26,913 bases of DNA from Duncaniella sp. (lineage in GTDB: Bacteria; Bacteroidota; Bacteroidia; Bacteroidales; Muribaculaceae): the NCBI GenBank assembly GCA_029052375.1, contig JAIDJD010000019.1:1-26913 (forward strand), written 5' to 3'. The position numbers and the translations under genes were made by a program. Position 1 is the first letter of the stretch. Each line of letters opens with the position of its first letter. Positions 24,168 through 26,913 of this stretch are shown here, piece by piece. The notes under the pieces are model-generated. The model was not told the origin of the DNA and made no database searches. It saw only the letters and a list, made by a program, of their open reading frames with translations.

Positions 24168-25352
24168 TTGGATAAAGTGATTACCCTCAAGCGCGGCAAG
24201 GAAGACTCCCTGCTCCGCTTCCACCCCTGGGTCTTCTCGGGGGCCATACACTCCCTCCCCGAAGGGCTCGAGGAGGGCGACGTTGTCGACGTCCTCGCCT
24301 GGGACGGCTCTTTCCTTGGCCGCGGCCACTACGAGATAGGCTCCATAGCAGTCCGCATCCTCACCTCCGACCCCGACGAGGCCATCGACGAGGCCTTCTA
24401 TGCGCGCCGTCTGCGCTCGGCCCTCGGCCTGCGCAAGCGTCTCGGCCTCATGCGTCCCGACAACACCACCCTGCGCCTCGTCCACGGCGAGGGCGACTTC
24501 CTCCCCGGCTGTGTGGTGGACCTCTACGGCGACACCGCTGTCCTGCAGGCCCACAGCCCCGGTATGCACTATGCGCGCAACATCATAGCCTCCGAGCTGA
24601 TGCGCCTCGAGGGCGCCGGCATAGCCAACGTCTACTACAAGAGCGAGACCACGCTGCCCTACAAGGCCCGCCTCGACCCCGTCAACGACTATCTCACAGG
24701 AGGCTATCACACCAACATCGCCGTCGAGAACGGCCTGCGCTTCAACATCGACTGGCTCAAGGGCCAGAAGACCGGATTTTTCGTGGACCAGCGCGACAAC
24801 CGCTCGCTCGTCGAGCGTTACAGCCCCGGATGCCGTGTGCTCAATATGTTCTGCTACACGGGCGGATTCTCTGTCTACGCCATGCGCGCCGGAGCCTCCG
24901 AGGTCCACTCTGTCGACTCCTCGGCCAAGGCCGTGGCGCTCACCGACGCCAACATAGAGCTCAACTTTCCCGGCGACACCCGCCACAAGTCTTTTGCGCT
25001 CGACGCCTTCAAATACCTGGCCGATATGCCCGAGGGGGCCTATGACCTCATCATCCTCGACCCCCCGGCCTTTGCCAAACACCGCTCGGCGCTCAAGAAC
25101 GCCCTCGTGGGCTACCGCCGCCTCAACGAGGCCGCCTTCCGCAAGATAGCCCCCGGCGGCATCCTCTTCACCTTCTCGTGCTCTCAGGCTGTCAGCAAGG
25201 AGCAGTTTCGCCTCGCCGTCTTCACGGCCGCCGCTCGCTCGGGCCGCAAGGTGCGCATCCTCCATCAGCTGACACAGCCCTCAGACCATCCCGTCAACAT
25301 CTACCACCCCGAGGGCGAATATCTCAAGGGCCTTGTCCTGGCGGTAGAGTAG
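24168..25352 (+). CDS. rlmI: Class I SAM-dependent rRNA methyltransferase, RlmI-like (23S rRNA m5C1962)
   Basis: 394 residues from a TTG codon at 24168; a GTG at 24177 would give a protein three residues shorter, and no ATG is available near the start. The N-terminal PUA domain begins with LKRGKEDSLLRFHPWVFSGAI. Then come the family linker FFVDQRDNRSL, SAM motif I (VLNMFCYTGGFSVYAMRAGA), LIILDPPAFAKH (Asp298 of the DPP motif) and the catalytic Cys338 in FTFSCSQAV. It would methylate a cytosine of 23S rRNA. It follows rseP after 30 bp and may be the third gene of the dxr operon. The related RlmK/RsmI-type enzymes are the alternative assignment. Confidence 0.88.
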   Translation: MDKVITLKRGKEDSLLRFHPWVFSGAIHSLPEGLEEGDVVDVLAWDGSFLGRGHYEIGSIAVRILTSDPDEAIDEAFYARRLRSALGLRKRLGLMRPDNTTLRLVHGEGDFLPGCVVDLYGDTAVLQAHSPGMHYARNIIASELMRLEGAGIANVYYKSETTLPYKARLDPVNDYLTGGYHTNIAVENGLRFNIDWLKGQKTGFFVDQRDNRSLVERYSPGCRVLNMFCYTGGFSVYAMRAGASEVHSVDSSAKAVALTDANIELNFPGDTRHKSFALDAFKYLADMPEGAYDLIILDPPAFAKHRSALKNALVGYRRLNEAAFRKIAPGGILFTFSCSQAVSKEQFRLAVFTAAARSGRKVRILHQLTQPSDHPVNIYHPEGEYLKGLVLAVE

Positions 25353-25375
25353 GGGGGAGTGTGGAGCATTGCGCG

Positions 25376-25440
25376 ACACCTATATTATTTTTATACTATA
25401 TTTATCTCTCGTTATATTTATTCTCTCTTTATACTCACCT
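25376..25440 (+). promoter_or_regulatory. AT-rich leader with short direct repeats upstream of the DPP III gene
   Basis: The 103-bp gap after rlmI is unusually AT- and pyrimidine-rich. TATATTTAT occurs at 25397-25405 and again at 25413-25421, a 16-bp step, each followed by a CT run. It probably holds the promoter of the next gene, but no exact TAnnTTTG is seen. Confidence 0.3.
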
Positions 25441-25455
25441 TAATCCCAACACCTG

Positions 25456-26913
25456 ATGCAGTTATCCAGATTATTCATCCCGGCCGCGGCGGCCGCGGGC
25501 CTCATGTTCTCTTCGTGCGGAGGGGGCAAGGAAGCCTCAGCCGACACTGCCGACAACTTCGACTACAACGTGGACCGTTTCGCAGACATTGAAGTCCTCG
25601 CCTACAAGGTGCCCGACTTCGAAAAGCTCACCCCCAGGCAGCGCATACTCATCTACTATCTCACAGAGGCCGCCCTCACCGGACGCGACATCCTCTGGGA
25701 CCAGAACGGACGCTTCAACCTCGCCATCCGCGACCTCATCGAGAACGTCTATGCCGCCTATGACGGAGACAAGAATTCTGACGACTACAAGGGCCTCGAG
25801 CTCTATCTGAAGCAGATAGAGTTTGCCAACGGCATACACCACCACTACTCGATGGACAAGTTCCAGCCCAAGTTCTCGCGCGAGTTCCTCGAGGCCCGCG
25901 CCGCCGAGCTGCCCGACTCGCTCCGTCCCGCCAACCTCGCCGAGCTGATGCCCGTCATCTTCGACCCCGCCGTGATGCCCAAGCGCGTCAACCAGGCCGC
26001 CGGAGCCGACCTCATAGCCACCTCGGCCAACAATCTCTACGGCCCCGGCGTCACCCAGGCCGAGGTTGAGGCTTACTACAATGCCCTCAAGGACCCCAAG
26101 GACGAGACCCCCGTCTCTTACGGTCTCAACACCCGTCTCGTCAAGGAGGACGGCAAGCTCGTCGAGCAGGTCTACAAGGTGGGCGGACACTATTCCGAGC
26201 CCCTCTCGCGCATAGCCGACCTTCTCACCAAGGCCGCCGAGTATGCCGAGAACGACACACAGCGCGACGTCATCAACAAGCTGGTAGACTATTTCCGCTC
26301 AGGCTCGCTCAAGGCCTTTGACGACTACTCCATAGCATGGGTGGGCGACCTCGGCTCGCAGGTCGACTTCATCAACGGCTTCATCGAGAGCTACGGCGAC
26401 CCCCTCGGCATGACCGGCGCCTATGAGTCTATAGTCAACTTCAAGAACCTCGAGGCCTCTCACCGCACCGAGGTCATCGCCTCCAACGCCAAGTGGTTTG
26501 AAGACCACTCGCCCGTCGATCCCCGCTTCCGCAAGGAGGATGTCAAGGGCGTCAGCGCCAAGGTGATCACCGCCGCCATCCTCGCCGGCGACGCCTATCC
26601 CGCCACCCCCATAGGCATCAACCTCCCCAACGCCAACTGGATCCGCGCCGCCCACGGCTCCAAGTCGGTGACCCTCGAGAACATCACCGAGGCCTACGAC
26701 AAGGCCGCCCACGGCAACGGCTTCAACGAGGAGTTTGTCATCGACCCTGAGACCGCCAAGCTCATGGACGACTACCTCTTCATCACCGACAACCTCCACA
26801 CCGACCTCCACGAGTGTCTCGGCCACGCCTCGGGCCGTCTGCTCCCCGGGACAGACCCCGATGCCCTCCGCGCCCACGGCTCCACCCTCGAGGAGACCCG
26901 CGCCGACCTCTTT
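25456..26913 (+). CDS. Dipeptidyl peptidase III (M49 family), lipoprotein, 3' end outside the window
   Basis: 486 codons are open from the ATG at 25456 to the window edge; no stop is present. The start MQLSRLFIPAAAAAGLMFSS followed by Cys21 and Gly-Gly-Gly is a lipoprotein signal peptide. The zinc site HECLGH (His452, Glu453, His457) is the six-residue HExxGH form found only in the M49 family, and EETRAD (479-484) supplies the third ligand Glu and its partner residues. Upstream landmarks such as YGLNTRLVK and GSKSVTLENI also fit. It should remove dipeptides from the N-termini of peptides, here at the periplasmic or outer membrane face. About 190 residues of a typical bacterial family member are missing on the right. 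Confidence 0.93.
   Translation, partial: MQLSRLFIPAAAAAGLMFSSCGGGKEASADTADNFDYNVDRFADIEVLAYKVPDFEKLTPRQRILIYYLTEAALTGRDILWDQNGRFNLAIRDLIENVYAAYDGDKNSDDYKGLELYLKQIEFANGIHHHYSMDKFQPKFSREFLEARAAELPDSLRPANLAELMPVIFDPAVMPKRVNQAAGADLIATSANNLYGPGVTQAEVEAYYNALKDPKDETPVSYGLNTRLVKEDGKLVEQVYKVGGHYSEPLSRIADLLTKAAEYAENDTQRDVINKLVDYFRSGSLKAFDDYSIAWVGDLGSQVDFINGFIESYGDPLGMTGAYESIVNFKNLEASHRTEVIASNAKWFEDHSPVDPRFRKEDVKGVSAKVITAAILAGDAYPATPIGINLPNANWIRAAHGSKSVTLENITEAYDKAAHGNGFNEEFVIDPETAKLMDDYLFITDNLHTDLHECLGHASGRLLPGTDPDALRAHGSTLEETRADLF

Noticed and set aside
24156..25265. 369-codon minus-strand frame opposite the RlmI-like gene
   Set aside because: Antisense shadow of a gene with all family motifs.

Overview
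The window looks like chromosomal DNA from a GC-rich member of the Bacteroidales. The evidence is the promoter type (repeated TAnnTTTG -7 elements, several with a TTTG about 20 bp upstream), a SusC/SusD pair, a hybrid two-component regulator with an AraC-type output domain, a type B L31 protein and the dxr-rseP gene pair. A Muribaculaceae-like gut bacterium would fit, but the family assignment is inference.

Left part (1-5320): the 3' part of a large protein ending in a Schlafen/AlbA_2-type domain (+ strand) faces a DUF2156 acyltransferase-like gene and a secreted PL1 pectate lyase (both - strand). Between the pectate lyase and ribosomal protein L31 (5321-6194) lies the strangest stretch of the window. 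It holds about ten same-orientation DnaA-box-like 9-mers (TTATYNACA), mostly phased at 20-22 bp, beside an AT-rich flank, and is a candidate replication origin. Next to it are a potential G-quadruplex, a REPIN-like inverted repeat and two strong hairpins. Degenerate heptamer repeats follow upstream of L31.

Middle part (6686-18926): a compact fructan/fructo-oligosaccharide utilisation locus. A - strand operon encodes a periplasmic GH32 fructanase, an FHS-type sugar transporter and a fructokinase. Divergent from it is a hybrid two-component sensor/regulator with a periplasmic sugar-binding domain, followed by susC and susD. SusCD would import oligosaccharides, GH32 would release fructose in the periplasm, the sensor would detect it, the transporter would carry it into the cytoplasm and the kinase would phosphorylate it. 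The GH32 and susC promoters share a sequence block at an identical distance from their -7 boxes, which is probably the regulator's binding site.

Right part (18927-26913): a UPF0104-type membrane protein (- strand), a Fic-domain protein whose promoter is embedded in a perfect 41-bp palindrome, then dxr, rseP, an RlmI-like rRNA methyltransferase (TTG or GTG start) and the 5' part of a lipoprotein dipeptidyl peptidase III that runs off the window. I saw no tRNA, rRNA, CRISPR array or transposase gene.
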